Origin: Aspidiotus rigidus
Lineage: Eukaryota > Arthropoda > Insecta > Hemiptera > Diaspididae
Assembly (NCBI GenBank): GCA_035079385.1
Contig: JAVHKY010000029.1
Coordinates: 3,596,001 to 3,660,000 of the forward strand
Length of the DNA stretch: 64,000 nt
Direction: 5' to 3'
This document shows positions 11,290-21,640 of this stretch, in pieces; position 1 is the stretch's first letter, and every line of letters starts with the position of its first letter. The notes under the pieces were generated by a model. The model saw nothing but the letters and a program-made list of their open reading frames with translations, had not been told where the DNA came from and did no database searches. A program made the position numbers and the translations under genes.

Positions 11290-11985
11290 AGCTTGAAGAA
11301 AAAGAAGTAATTATTGTCGCTTCGGAGTTGAAGTCTGACTACGAGTCCATGAATCCATTTTCAAAACAAAATCAACATCCCAAACAAAATTATTCTAGAC
11401 GCGTGAACTCGATAAACCAAAATGCTTGCGATATTACGAGTACGAGTATGTAAATAAAATTGGCCGCATTTCGGTTGTTTCTTTTTTCTCATTACACTTA
11501 GGAAATAAAGAAATTTGCAGTATGTATTCAATTTCTATTACGAATAACCGTATTTTTATAGGAAAACGAATCGATTCCTTTTTCTCAAGTGGCCGCAATG
11601 TGGTCATCTTTGGACCGCAAAATGGATATTTTTTGCATTTTGGCCTGCAATGTGGATTCAGCCCATATAGAATAGGACGCTATTTGCTGATATCTTTCTA
11701 ATGGTTAGAAGGTCACAAAAAGGAGAGGGAGGCAGAGGGAGGGAGGAAGATAGAAAAATTTTTCCGAGTCTAGGTCGGAAATTTTCTCCAAACTCACTTC
11801 ACGAATGGCGGAAATTTACAAATGACAACTCCCCTCCCAAGATAAGATTCTTTGTTGTTAATATGTATATGTCACTCAGTCCAGCGTTCTTCTGCCTCAT
11901 CGTCCTAGTGAGTATTTACTACCCGATGATCTTGAATGTACATTTGGGACTTTGAAAAGTCACAATCTTGGTAATTGACCGATTG
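11290..11985. other. Intron sequence without recognised feature
   Basis: Short frames at 11426-11955 are unrecognised. A local phrase (tggccgcaatgtgg / tggcctgcaatgtgg) repeats once near 11590 and 11642. Confidence 0.25.
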
Positions 11986-11999
11986 CATTATCGATACTC

Positions 12000-12310
12000 G
12001 ACCTAAATCCCAGTATGGGCCAACTCAGCTTACAGAAGGAGAGACATTGTAAAGATTCAACGAAGAATGATGCTAAAGTGTGTTAGTGACCACTGCACTG
12101 TCTCAGATAGAGGATCTTTACGTGTTGGCACCTTCACCACCGATTGAGTTCCTCGCTGAGGAGAGAGCGGTGGGGTTTAAAGCCAAGAAGAGAACTACGA
12201 CTGTTCAAGAGGTTTTACGGATCAAGCAGAGAGCAGATTTGACTATCGCTCTTTTACTTTTTAATCTAAGTTGCCGGAGGAAAGACGAGAAAGCTGGGGC
12301 TGCCTCCTAA
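12000..12310 (+). mobile_element. R1-like LINE 3' fragment
   Basis: It aligns with 58110-58380 of the large LINE, including the text for PVWA and LLAEERAV with FKAKK. Its reading frame is broken relative to that copy and it is truncated at both ends. Confidence 0.75.
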
Positions 12311-12319
12311 GATTACTAA

Positions 12320-12480
12320 CCTTCTCCTGTGAAGATACCTCTCTCTCAAGCCGCGCAGAAATTGAGCTACGAGTTTGTCAATTCAGCTTAATGGCTTTGA
12401 CATCGGCAAAGATTTAGAAAAAAATGAGGTCTAGTACCGAAAGATGGAGAGCGCTCCAAACCTCCCCCCCTTCAAACACT
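12320..12480 (-). mobile_element. Penelope-like element fragment
   Basis: It matches part of the Penelope-like fragment at 17700-17870 (shared GTTAAGCTTAATGxC...AAGATTTGGAAAAAAATGAGGTCT arrangement, interrupted by differences). On its own it would be unidentifiable. Confidence 0.45.
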
Positions 12481-12658
12481 CGAGCCATTATATTATACAG
12501 CGATGAATTTCGGATATTCTTATATTTTGCATCTCTGTAAATGCCTTAAAATGAAAGCACGAATAAAGCGAGCAAAATTTGTGACAAAATTACGCCTCCT
12601 CATAAGATAAACAGTCAATAGTTTTTTCTTAATGAACAGTAATCAAATCCGAATTGAA

Positions 12659-12664
12659 TTTATT
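12659..12664 (-). terminator. Candidate poly(A) signal of gene A
   Basis: This is an AATAAA on the minus strand about 440 nt after the stop codon of gene A. The intervening AT-rich sequence shows patchy similarity to that after gene B. Confidence 0.35.
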
Positions 12665-13104
12665 TCGTTCTATGTACAACATACGGCGATAATAGTAAGA
12701 AAACATAAACACGACACATAAATCACGGACGTTCAATTCAACATCAAGTACACAAGATAAAATTAATATAGAAAAGTTGAAAACACCATAACCCAAACGT
12801 CTACTGACGAATAATTCTATTCATTAATTAGAAAAATTATTTCCAATGACATCTGTTATCTTTGACGAAATCAAAGAAAAAGGCATCAAATATTACATGT
12901 AAGAGTGAATAAAAATGAAAAGCAAACTAGATACATAAAAATCACGCAAAGAAGTCACGTTAGAACAATCTTTAGGAGCACAGAATATTTACAATTTCTT
13001 ACTCAGGTGTATAATGTTCTCATTTCAAGAATTCAATTTTCACACTTGATATCATAATTGACTACGCAGAAAAATGCATTTCGATGGGAATAGGTGAATT
13101 TGTT

Positions 13105-13905
13105 TCACTTGTTCTCCTCTTGTGTTTCCTCTCTCTCATCCTCCTTTTGCTCTTCGGCTGATGATGTATTTGTCGCATCTGTTCGCAACTCCCCGGTTGG
13201 TATTGGTTCCTCGGGCTCAAATACAGAAGGATAAGATTCCTCCCCCTCGGACTCGAATACCGAAGGATACGATTCGTCTGTATCGAACTCGGAAACCGAA
13301 GGATACGATTCTTCCCGTTGACAAACTTTCTCAACCGGCTGTTTTTTCTCCAATTCCGAAGGTACATCATACGATACTGCTTTTCTCATAGGAGGTTTAC
13401 ATCGTGACCCTCCTTTCGTGACTCTGGCCTGACTAACCGGCTCAGGCTGCGATTTGAGCACTCTTGTTCGCGCTATTCTCGTCGTCACGGTTTGCGGTTC
13501 TTTGAACTTCAACACCAATTGATCTTGCGTCGCCTCACTCAGCTCGCTTTCAGTCGAAGTGGATCGTTTCAAGGGTGGCCGAGTCGTAGAGGGAGCCTCT
13601 GATTTTCTTTTCCGCACTCCCTCGCTCGATGACGCAGTCGAAGTACTCGATCTTCTCACATCCTCGTCCCATTCTATTGAAGAGACATCCGAGAGTGTAT
13701 TCGCTGCATTTGGTGGTAAGAAGAGTTGGAGACGAGTAATTGCCGGTACCGTACCTGGAGTTATTGTCTCGGAACTTTCTTCAGCATCTTGAGCTCCGAG
13801 CGTCGTAGGAGAAACTTCCGTGGTAGAATCTTGCAAATTACCTTCAGATTCGGATCGATCTTCGTCCACTGGAATATTTTTTGTCGATTTATTTTCTTCT
13901 TCCAT
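13105..13905 (-). CDS. Nested intronless gene A: Ser/Glu-rich disordered protein, 266 aa, family unrecognised
   Basis: This is one uninterrupted frame inside the homeobox intron, on the same strand. The start is MEEENKSTKN with A at -3 and G at +4, and the same start is conserved in gene B. No domain is recognisable. The protein is rich in Ser, Glu, Thr and Pro and predicted disordered. Residues 98-101 (RKRK) and 110-114 (PPLKR) form a bipartite nuclear-localisation-like signal. Residues 199-230 hold three copies of an ESYPSV-centred repeat, and the C-terminal 30 residues are strongly acidic. Three blocks match gene B: residues 1-15, 98-130 and about 153-182 (PVxQARV, then PPMRKAVSYDVP). Amino-acid similarity between the copies, shared start and shared 5' flank support a real duplicated gene. 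Function is unknown; nuclear location is an inference. An exapted transposon protein cannot be excluded. Confidence 0.65.
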   Translation of the reverse strand: MEEENKSTKNIPVDEDRSESEGNLQDSTTEVSPTTLGAQDAEESSETITPGTVPAITRLQLFLPPNAANTLSDVSSIEWDEDVRRSSTSTASSSEGVRKRKSEAPSTTRPPLKRSTSTESELSEATQDQLVLKFKEPQTVTTRIARTRVLKSQPEPVSQARVTKGGSRCKPPMRKAVSYDVPSELEKKQPVEKVCQREESYPSVSEFDTDESYPSVFESEGEESYPSVFEPEEPIPTGELRTDATNTSSAEEQKEDEREETQEENK

Positions 13906-14190
13906 TTTTGCCTTCTCGTTGTAAGAAAATAAACACGTTTTAAATAAAATTAAAGCAACCTCCCAACGAACAAGATTCCACGATCAAAACAAGAATTTAC
14001 GGAAGAGGACACGAACGACTCGATTCAACATGAGCCCGTAATGAAAGAAGTGATGATTGGAACTGACTCGATTGAGTAACGCACAACTGGACAAGAATTG
14101 AATAAATCCGATTAATCGCAGGTAAAATACACGTCCAAACTTTTCAGTTTTAATTCGTTATCAGAGAATTGATTACAAGTTACTACACGA
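13906..14190 (-). promoter_or_regulatory. 5' flank of gene A, homologous to that of gene B
   Basis: The stretch upstream of the start codon aligns with 20502-20765. It includes a near-identical block containing TCAGTTCCAATCATCACTT on the minus strand and a second shared block GTGTATTTTACCTG further upstream. TCAGTT (14066-14061) fits the insect Initiator consensus and would give a 5' UTR of about 160 nt. Promoter function is inferred. Confidence 0.4.
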
Positions 14191-14856
14191 TCCGGCATTA
14201 ATTATACGCAAAATATTTTGAATAAGGTCGGAATGGGCTCAGAATTGAGTTTGAAATGCTACATAATTACGAAGATTAGTGAATTTAGCTGCCTAAATAC
14301 ATTTCCTACGATATGTGATTTTGGTTCTATCGTCTGTAACCAGAAAATCAATTCCGAGACCACAAATTTTTCTTATAATTTTCTTCGAACTTTTTCTCAG
14401 AGTACGAAATAATTTGTTTAGAGAAACGCAATGATTCATGAAATATCAACAGGACTACGGGCTAACTAGAATTAAATCTGGCGGAAGAGTATACGCAGAG
14501 AATCCGGGAGAGAATTTTAACAGGGGAATTTTAATTTCTTGAATAATTGCTACCTCACTCCGAAGAGGATCTCTTCTGGATTTATGGGCCAAGATTGGTA
14601 ATTTTTTAATTTAAAGAGAAAGAAAAAATTTAAGGATGTACAAAACAAAAAAAAAAGAAGAAGAAGAGCATTTTTATGAGATGATATATTTATTTTTTAT
14701 TTCGAGCTCACTATATTTGAGTTCATTAGTCACACTAGACGTTGGATTTTTACAACTGATACTCTCTAAGATTCAATTAGCATAATATGGAATCTATTAG
14801 TCTCACTCTTCCCTCCTCCTGTCTTTTTCGCTTCTTATTTTTCTTTGGGTTCATAT
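14190..14856. other. Spacer upstream of gene A
   Basis: About 540 bp (14190-14730) has no counterpart upstream of gene B. Similarity to the gene B flank resumes at 14737-14782. No gene seen. Confidence 0.3.
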
Positions 14857-14857
14857 A

Positions 14858-14890
14858 TTTTTTTTTTTTTTTTTTTGGGGGGGGGGGGGG
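14858..14890. repeat. Homopolymer block, T19 then G14
   Basis: A run of T (14858-14876) is directly followed by a run of G (14877-14890). The run lengths may be affected by sequencing error. Confidence 0.9.
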
Positions 14891-15148
14891 AAGGGCGAGT
14901 ATTATTCAACAGGTCATCACGAATTTCAACAGAGAACATGGTTTAGAGTGAGAGCGTATTTAGAAAAGATGCATAAATTGGGCGGCGCGAGTGAGTGAGT
15001 TTTAGAAAATGCAGGTGATCCAAGAGCCATAAGAACTTTATTTATTGAAGTGACTCTGTACAGAGTATCGCCACATAATGCGCGACAAAGTGACAAATAA
15101 ATACAAATAATTATACATTCGAACCCGTTATTTGTTCCTGCCCTCTGG

Positions 15149-15400
15149 GGCAGTGGTTTCCCAATTATTGGAGACTGCGACCCCCTTCCAATGGCTTCTT
15201 CCTTTTCGCAGCCCACTTGGAAAAAAATTATTGTTGAATATAACTAAATTTATTAAAAATTTAGATACCATTCGCGAATAAAGGCAAAGGAGGCACCCTC
15301 TAGATTTACAATAGCGGCAATTTAAGAAACCTTGCAAAAAAAAGTGATGAAGTGAAAAAAGTTGGGTATCCAAAAAATCTGAAATTACATTCATCTGAAA
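15149..15400. mobile_element. Possible hAT-type element end
   Basis: CAGTGGTTTCCCAATTATTGG followed by CTGCGACCCCC resembles the terminus of many hAT non-autonomous elements. I did not find the matching right end or an 8 bp target duplication. Confidence 0.35.
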
Positions 15401-15664
15401 GAAAATTGATAGTGCAACAAGTTTTGTTCCCTGCATTTTTCATGAAATATAATTTGAAACAGTTAAATTAAAGATTTTATTAGTATGCTGTGTTATGGTA
15501 GAAAACACCATGATCACTTTTTTCGCAGAACAGTAACGCTCCTAGCGGGACCTTTATCCGCGAATTGCAATGCAAATTTTGCAATGGCAGCGGGCGCCAA
15601 AGAAGATACCTAAAATTAGAAGTTGAACACGAACGCCCTTGCGGAACTTTTCTTGAAGATCGAA

Positions 15665-16400
15665 ATTTTTTCAAGTCCCTCTCTTATTACAAAGCTTGGA
15701 GGTTGAAATTCTTCCAATTCCCCTCCCCCCCCCCCTATCATATAGCTCAGAAGCTGACACTTTTCTAAACTCCAATAATATATAGCTGGGGACTCGAAAT
15801 TCTCCAAGTTTCCCACCTATCATATGAAGCTTAGGGGCTTAAATTTTTTCAGGTCCCGCCCCCAACCAATCACATACATGTGGCTCAGTTGATGCAACTT
15901 TTCCAAGCTCCCATCATATATAGCTGGAGAGTCGACATTTTTCCAAGTACCTCTCTTATTATAATTATAAAGCTAGGAGGCTGAAATTTTTCGAAGTCCC
16001 CCCCCCCCTATCATATATAGCTCAGAAGCTGAAACTTTTCTAAGCTCCTATCATATATAGCTCGAGAGTGAAGATTTATTCGTCACCCTCCTATTGTATT
16101 CAGCTCGGAGGTAGAACTTGTAACGGGGAACCTCTTTTATCGGGGGGTTCGAGAAAAATGTCCGTCGTCCACCGTCCGGCCCCTCAAGGTCGTTTAGTGG
16201 TCGCCCTCCTATGATATATAGCTGGGTGATCAACATTTTTTTAAGCCCCCCCTATCGTCTCTATAGCTTGAAAGTCGAAATTTTTACAAGTCCCCATCCG
16301 ATCACATGTGGATGTGTGACGCCACAATCTGATGACGTTATAGATCCCGCATAAAAAAGACTGCCGGCCACCTCTCGTTCAAATCCGTTAAAGAACCCGA
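15665..16400. repeat. Helentron-like minisatellite cluster B
   Basis: Degenerate head-to-tail units of about 40-45 bp read TATCATATATAGCTC, then GAxxCTGAAAxTTTTC, then AAGTCCCCCxCC. A terminal-palindrome-type block (GGGGAACCTCTTTTATCGGG) lies at about 16124. The unit order is inverted relative to cluster C. Confidence 0.6.
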
Positions 16401-16439
16401 GAGTTCTTATTTTAGACCCATTAGTGTAACATATTATAT

Positions 16440-17441
16440 GAGGGTCGGGGAATTCTGCGATCAGTTAACGGTAGGCGGTGTTATTTGGTGTGGGAATATT
16501 CGTGAGATCGAGTCTAATGGTCGAAGGGATGAATAGACATGGGGGAATGGATGATTTAGGGTTGAGTTTACGGAAATTGAGCTGAGGATACAAGGAAGTT
16601 GGCAGTTAATATTAGCGTGCGAAAGTGGAGAGGAGATTCGAGGCTGAGATTTGGACTAGTGCGAAATGTCCCTAAGGCCACTCCGGGGGCTGTTGATTGA
16701 TCAGTGTTCGGTAATTAGAGAGAGGATTTGTTAGACTGGGCGTAGTCCAGTTGGAAGTGGATGAGCCTTTGATATAGTTGAAGAAGTAATTTTCGGTTGC
16801 ATCCTAGACGGGAGTGATGTAGATATTTGAGAATATTGGCGGCTTTCAGGAATTTAGCTTTGAGTGATTCTATGCCAGAGATCCAAGAAAGATTGTCGTT
16901 AAAGTTAAGCTTCAAGAATTTAGAAGAGTTACAAATTTGTATTGGAAAACCTAGAAGGAATAGAGGAGGTAGAGAACTTTGTTGTCGGCGGTTTTTTCGG
17001 AAGATAACGAGACCAGTTCTTTCCGAGGAGAAGCGAAAACCACGAGATTTTACCTAAAGTTCGTTGGGGGAGTCGTGATGCTCGACGAGGGTTTGAAGAT
17101 TGAAGAGAAATGATGCAGTTATCGGCGAAGAGGCGTTGTATAAGGGGAAAGGAGGTGCAAGTTGTGATGTCATACGAAAAAAGTGGGACACTCCAAAGTT
17201 CTCCTTGGGGAACGCCGTTCTGGATGATTCGATGAGAAGAGAGATGGTCTTCGATCCTAACTGTTGTGGATCTATCGTACCGATAACTTTGTAAAAAGTT
17301 TTGGGAGGTCTGGACGCCATACACGGGGAAAAGCCTGTTAAAGGATAAAGTGGAGTCTAGAATTTTCGTTTTTTGCGTTGGCAATTCATTGTTGGAGGTC
17401 TGCCAAAGGTTGGAGAGTATTTTGACCCTTCCGAAAACCAT
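16440..17441 (-). mobile_element. Jockey-like LINE fragment (reverse transcriptase)
   Basis: On the minus strand, GVPQG at 17216-17202 and FADN (from the usual FADD) at 17129-17118 mark the reverse transcriptase catalytic region. The motif LSWI followed by SLKAKxLKAxNILK (16890-16820) is typical of jockey-group elements downstream of the palm. Further frame fragments such as LGTFRTSP run down to about 16560. The catalytic Asp to Asn change, stops and frameshifts make it inactive. Confidence 0.75.
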
Positions 17442-17689
17442 ATTGGGAGATCTTGTACGAAGATGTTTTCAATTTTTACTACTGACGTCTCACTCAGCCT
17501 CCGACTGTTTTTCTCGCTATCTGTCTACCAACCTATCTATATTTCTTTCTGTCATATTTTTCCCTTGGTGATTGCTGAACTTGTAACCTAACCTAACTTG
17601 GGTTGAATGCCTATTGGATGAAAGCGCTTCGATGGTTAGGTTCGTAGTAATAAAAGTCTTTTTTAAGACAAGAGAGCTAGGGCTGCCCT

Positions 17690-18100
17690 TTACCTACTTC
17701 AAAGACTTTGGTACGCCTCGCAAAATTTCAAGGATGAAGATACCCAGTTCCTTCTCAAGTAGTTAGGAAGATGAGCAGCCAGTTTTCCTGTTAAGCTTAA
17801 TAACCTCGACCGATGGCGGAGATTTGGAAAAAATATGAGGTCTGTCACTGTAAAATGTCCCGCCGAGTTTCCTTGGCCCCGCACGAGTTGAGCACGTCAT
17901 AAACTTTGATGGAGACCGAGGAGGACTTTTCTGTAACTGCAACGGCATTTCTCTTATCAGCCTTCGTGAGGATGAACCCCTCTTCCCTGACCCTCTTTTT
18001 CAACCCCAAAATCAAATCGCTCGCAGCATTATTTATGCGGGGGAGAGGAGTGTTGCAGACTTCGTATTGGAGATATTTGCCAAAAATATGATTTTGTAAA
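17690..18100 (-). mobile_element. Penelope-like element fragment (N-terminal region)
   Basis: On the minus strand a frame with LILGLKKRVREEG, LTKADKRNAVAV and KVYDVL resembles the TKADKGN segment upstream of the reverse transcriptase core in Penelope-like retroelements. The remainder degenerates toward 17690. Truncated and inactive. Confidence 0.6.
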
Positions 18101-18311
18101 ATGAAAAATCAAACTCGTTTTATGAAATTTCTTCAAAGGCTTTTTCGGGTTTTTCCCCTTTTCCTTTCATTGATCGTCACGTGTATTCTTAGAGAAGACC
18201 TTAAACTACTTCTCCCTCTCCTCAAAATATTGGCAAAAATATTCAGTATACATAAATTGGTGGAATCAAAAATCACGTCGTTTTCATACTGTCATAACCT
18301 ATACTTATATA

Positions 18312-18317
18312 TTTATT
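18312..18317 (-). terminator. Candidate poly(A) signal of gene B
   Basis: This is an AATAAA on the minus strand about 625 nt after the stop codon of gene B, at the end of an AT-rich stretch (18317-18941). Confidence 0.35.
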
Positions 18318-18941
18318 GATTTAGTTATATTATTATTCATTAAAATTAATCTGTTAATAATTAATAATAAAAACGAATTAATTAACTCGATTAAATACGA
18401 ACTAAATTCATCTCATTCCAAATACGTACAACATCAACAAGAATAATACGACGAATGAGGACAATGATAAAAATTAAAAAATTAAAAAAAGATATTCAAC
18501 ATTATGCACACAACATGTTATGAAATACGAAAATTCACAAAAAAAGTACAGAAACTTGGACAAAAATTTGCCGTCATCATAAGCAAAACAAAGTCAACTA
18601 AGAAATAATTCTATCCACCGATCACCGTTAAGAAAATCAAAAAAGAATAAATACAAATACATAAAAGTTTCGCAACATAATTATGACGAAAACGTGAATA
18701 CAGATGGCAAAAGTAAATTAAAATACAATCAATTTTTTATCGCTGTTCTAGAAAATCAATCGGACAGGTCAACTTATGGCAATATTTAGGAATAGAAAAT
18801 ATTATATTCACAGTCTCTTATTTAGATGGGGAATTTCAGAACGAGTTTACTCTGAGAAACAAATTTTGTCACCTATCATCGTAGCTGGTCCAGTAGGAGA
18901 TTACTTTTCGATGAGCAGAGATGCATTCGTCTCACTCAAGC

Positions 18942-20501
18942 TCAAAAATGCTCCACCTCATTTTCCTCTTCGGGGTTCAATGCGGCCCCTTCCGTATCAC
19001 TTACTTCCTCATGTGGCTGATTGGGCGGTACATTAAATGACGCTGCTCTTCTCAGAGGAGGTATAAAACGCGGTCGTACATCCATTACTCTCGCTTGATT
19101 AACTGGTCCAGGCTGCGATACGGGTACTCCGGTTTCCGCTTCTTCCGACACCAATGATAATTGATTTAGTGTCGCCTGACTCAATTCGGTTCCAGTTGAA
19201 AGGGATCGTTTGAGGGGGGCCTTAGTTGCGGTAGGAGCTTCGGATTTTCTTTTCCGCTCTCCCGATGACACCGTAGAAAAACTCGATCCTCTGAAATCCT
19301 CTTCTGATACTAATGAAGCGATTTCAGCGAGGGAACTTGTCTCTGAGAGCGGAGTTGGTGGAGTTGAAGCAAATGTATTTTTTGACGACCATGAAGTTGG
19401 AGTTACTCCCTCAAGTTCTTCAAGTGAAAATTCTTGTCTTGCCTCTGGGAGCGGAGATGGTGGTCTTGGAGCGGATTTACTTTCCCACTCTTCCGATGAC
19501 ATCGTAGAAAAACTCGTTCCTCTAATATCCTCTTCTGATATTATTGAAGGGATTTCAGCGAGCGTATGTGTCCCTGAGAGCGGAGTTGGTGGAGTTGAAG
19601 CAAATGTACTTGACGACCATGAAGTTGGAGTTACTCTTTCAAGTTCTTCAAGCGAGGATTCTTGTCTTGCCCCTGGGAGCGGAGATGGTGGTCTTGGAGC
19701 ATATGAATTTGACGACCAAGAAGTTGGAGTTACTCCCTCAAATTGTATCATACTTCCTGAATGAGATGATTCGACTTCTGTATGTTGAGAGCTGTACAGT
19801 TTTGACAGATTTGAAACGACTGGAATGGAAGTAGATGCTTCAAGCGTGTCAAGCGAGAATCCTAGTCCCGTCTCAGATCTTTCAACAAAATCAATATTTT
19901 GAGAATTATCTTCTGAAGAGGACGGTACTCGAGAGCTATATGATGGAGACGAAGATTCATCAAGCGAACGTTCTGTATCAGTATTTTGAGAGCTATATAC
20001 TTCTAAAGAGTGTGGGAGGGGTCCTGAATCAGATGTTTCCACAGAATCAGAATCTAGAGGGCTATCTACTTCCGGAGACGTTGAAGTGGAGGAAGATTCA
20101 TCAAACAAACTTGTATTTGAGGAGTTCTCTCCTGCTGAAATATACATCACATCTGACGGAGGATTCGTCGTGCGTACAGTTTTCAACTTGATCATACCAG
20201 ATAATGATGGGACCTTGAAGGGGCTCGAATCCAGTAAACTATTTGAGCCTTCATCTTGTGTAAGCGGTCGTTTTCGTGCTGGACTCTTCGGCACATCTGA
20301 GACTATATTGGCTTCCGACGGTGTTGGAGCTCCTTCCGCTGCAGTTGACAACGTATCAGTACATTCTCCAGTGGTTCGGGCTTTGGGTACTGCAGGAGAT
20401 TCAGGCAAGTTGGAACTTTGCAAATCCCCTGAGCATTCTTCAGATTCGGTTCGACTTTCATCCACTGGAATATTTTTCGTCGATTTATCTTCTTCTTCCA
20501 T
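18942..20501 (-). CDS. Nested intronless gene B: Ser/Pro-rich disordered protein, 519 aa, paralogue of gene A
   Basis: This is one open frame of 519 codons from MEEEDKSTKN. The frame stays open 19 codons further upstream (to 20558), but the start at 20501 is chosen because gene A starts at the matching residue. The protein is dominated by Ser, Pro, Thr and Glu, with no recognisable fold. The middle carries SLEELE / VTPTSWSS / PPSPLP modules, two of them in a tandem duplication of 76-77 residues. An RKRKSEAP...PLKRS block (about residues 416-428) matches the basic centre of gene A, and a PVNQARV...PPLRRAASFNVP block near the C-terminus matches the end of gene A before an acidic tail. The size difference from gene A is mostly expansion of the Ser/Pro-rich middle. 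Direction is the same as the host gene. Function is unknown. Confidence 0.7.
   Translation of the reverse strand: MEEEDKSTKNIPVDESRTESEECSGDLQSSNLPESPAVPKARTTGECTDTLSTAAEGAPTPSEANIVSDVPKSPARKRPLTQDEGSNSLLDSSPFKVPSLSGMIKLKTVRTTNPPSDVMYISAGENSSNTSLFDESSSTSTSPEVDSPLDSDSVETSDSGPLPHSLEVYSSQNTDTERSLDESSSPSYSSRVPSSSEDNSQNIDFVERSETGLGFSLDTLEASTSIPVVSNLSKLYSSQHTEVESSHSGSMIQFEGVTPTSWSSNSYAPRPPSPLPGARQESSLEELERVTPTSWSSSTFASTPPTPLSGTHTLAEIPSIISEEDIRGTSFSTMSSEEWESKSAPRPPSPLPEARQEFSLEELEGVTPTSWSSKNTFASTPPTPLSETSSLAEIASLVSEEDFRGSSFSTVSSGERKRKSEAPTATKAPLKRSLSTGTELSQATLNQLSLVSEEAETGVPVSQPGPVNQARVMDVRPRFIPPLRRAASFNVPPNQPHEEVSDTEGAALNPEEENEVEHF
19250..19743 (-). repeat. Tandem duplication (~231 bp unit) inside gene B
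   Basis: Two units (about 19250-19441 plus flank, and 19442-19673) and a partial third (19674-19743) encode repeats running ARQE.SLEELE, VTPTSWSS, FASTPPTPLS, LAEI, SEED.RG, SFST.SS. The frame is kept in every unit. The units differ by scattered substitutions, so the duplication is not very recent. Confidence 0.75.
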
Positions 20502-20890
20502 TTCTTTTTTGGGTTGCAAAATATACACTTGTCTTCGATAAAATAAAAAATGTCTCACAACGAAGCCGTGATTGAATTCGCGATCAAACGAGATTTTACA
20601 CGACTTGATTCAATATCAGACCGTAACCGAAAAGTGATGATTGGAACTGACTTGTAAGGTGACGCAGCCGTTCGAGATAACGAATTGACGAACATCACAA
20701 CTTTAGCTCAGGTAAAATACACGTTCACACTTATCGGTTTTGATTACAAGTTAATACACGATTAGTCAACAATTTTTACGTTACCGGTACATGAAGAAAA
20801 AGAAAAAAAAACAAACTTTTTCTTTTCAAGTTTGCTGGCGGTTGAATTTTTACGACTGATAATCCTTAAAACTCAATTAGCCCTGTAGAA
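20502..20890 (-). promoter_or_regulatory. 5' flank of gene B, homologous to that of gene A
   Basis: It shares the TCAGTTCCAATCATCACTT block (Initiator-like TCAGTT at 20650-20645, about 150 nt before the start) and the GTGTATTTTACCTG block with gene A. Similarity resumes at 20835-20885 against 14737-14782, so gene A has about 540 extra bases in between. Promoter function is inferred. Confidence 0.4.
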
Positions 20891-21640
20891 CTTGACTCCT
20901 CAATCAACCCCTTACACGGTGCTCGTTTTTCATCTGTTTACTCTTTTCCATTTTGGAAGGAATTGAGTGTTGACAGTATTATATTTGTTGGATTTATTTC
21001 AAGTTCACCATCTTACTCAATCCAACATCTCCATGGTCGAAAATACCAAGTCATAACATGGAGTCTTGAGCGAAATTTCTCAGTTGGTCTCAAAGGCTGG
21101 GCTACAACTAACATAAATTAGACTCAGAAAAGGATTATAGGCTGAGAGTCTCTAAGCTTAATCCAAGTTTAAGTTTTGTTCATTGATTTTCAAGAAAGAG
21201 TACAAGTTGGAAGAGTGCCTAACGTCATGGGTTATAAGAAGGAGTCAGAGGAGGAAATCGAGAAAATTACAAGCACGAATGCATGACATCATCAACTCCA
21301 TACATCACTTGAAATCTTTAAAGGCTAGCAAAGGAGAGTGTGACGTCATCAGGGAATGATATCCGTATAGAAGAGAGACTAACTTAGAGAAAAAGAAACC
21401 AATTTTCTGGCAGAGCCAAATAAATGAAGATCGTCTGTTCCTTCGCCCTTTCCGTTGTCTCATATAAGTCTAGTATCCTGTTTGATAAGCTAATTAACTG
21501 TCATCAGAGTATACTTTATGCTAAGCGAACTAGTTCCTCGATATCTTTCTCTCCCCATCCTCAGGGGTCGTAAGCTTTCATTATACTAACCATGGCCTAG
21601 CATATAGACATCTAGTATACTAGCGTATACTAAGTTAGGA
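20890..21640. other. Intron sequence without recognised gene
   Basis: Contains one exact TGACGTCA (about 21340) and a CTAG-rich stretch (ATAGACATCTAGTATACTAG, about 21603) like those of the repeat clusters. Otherwise nothing recognised. Confidence 0.25.

Noticed and set aside
19210..20541. Several plus-strand frames opposite nested gene B
   Set aside because: They mirror the Ser-rich codons and the tandem repeat of gene B on the other strand. The paralogy with gene A is in the minus-strand frame.
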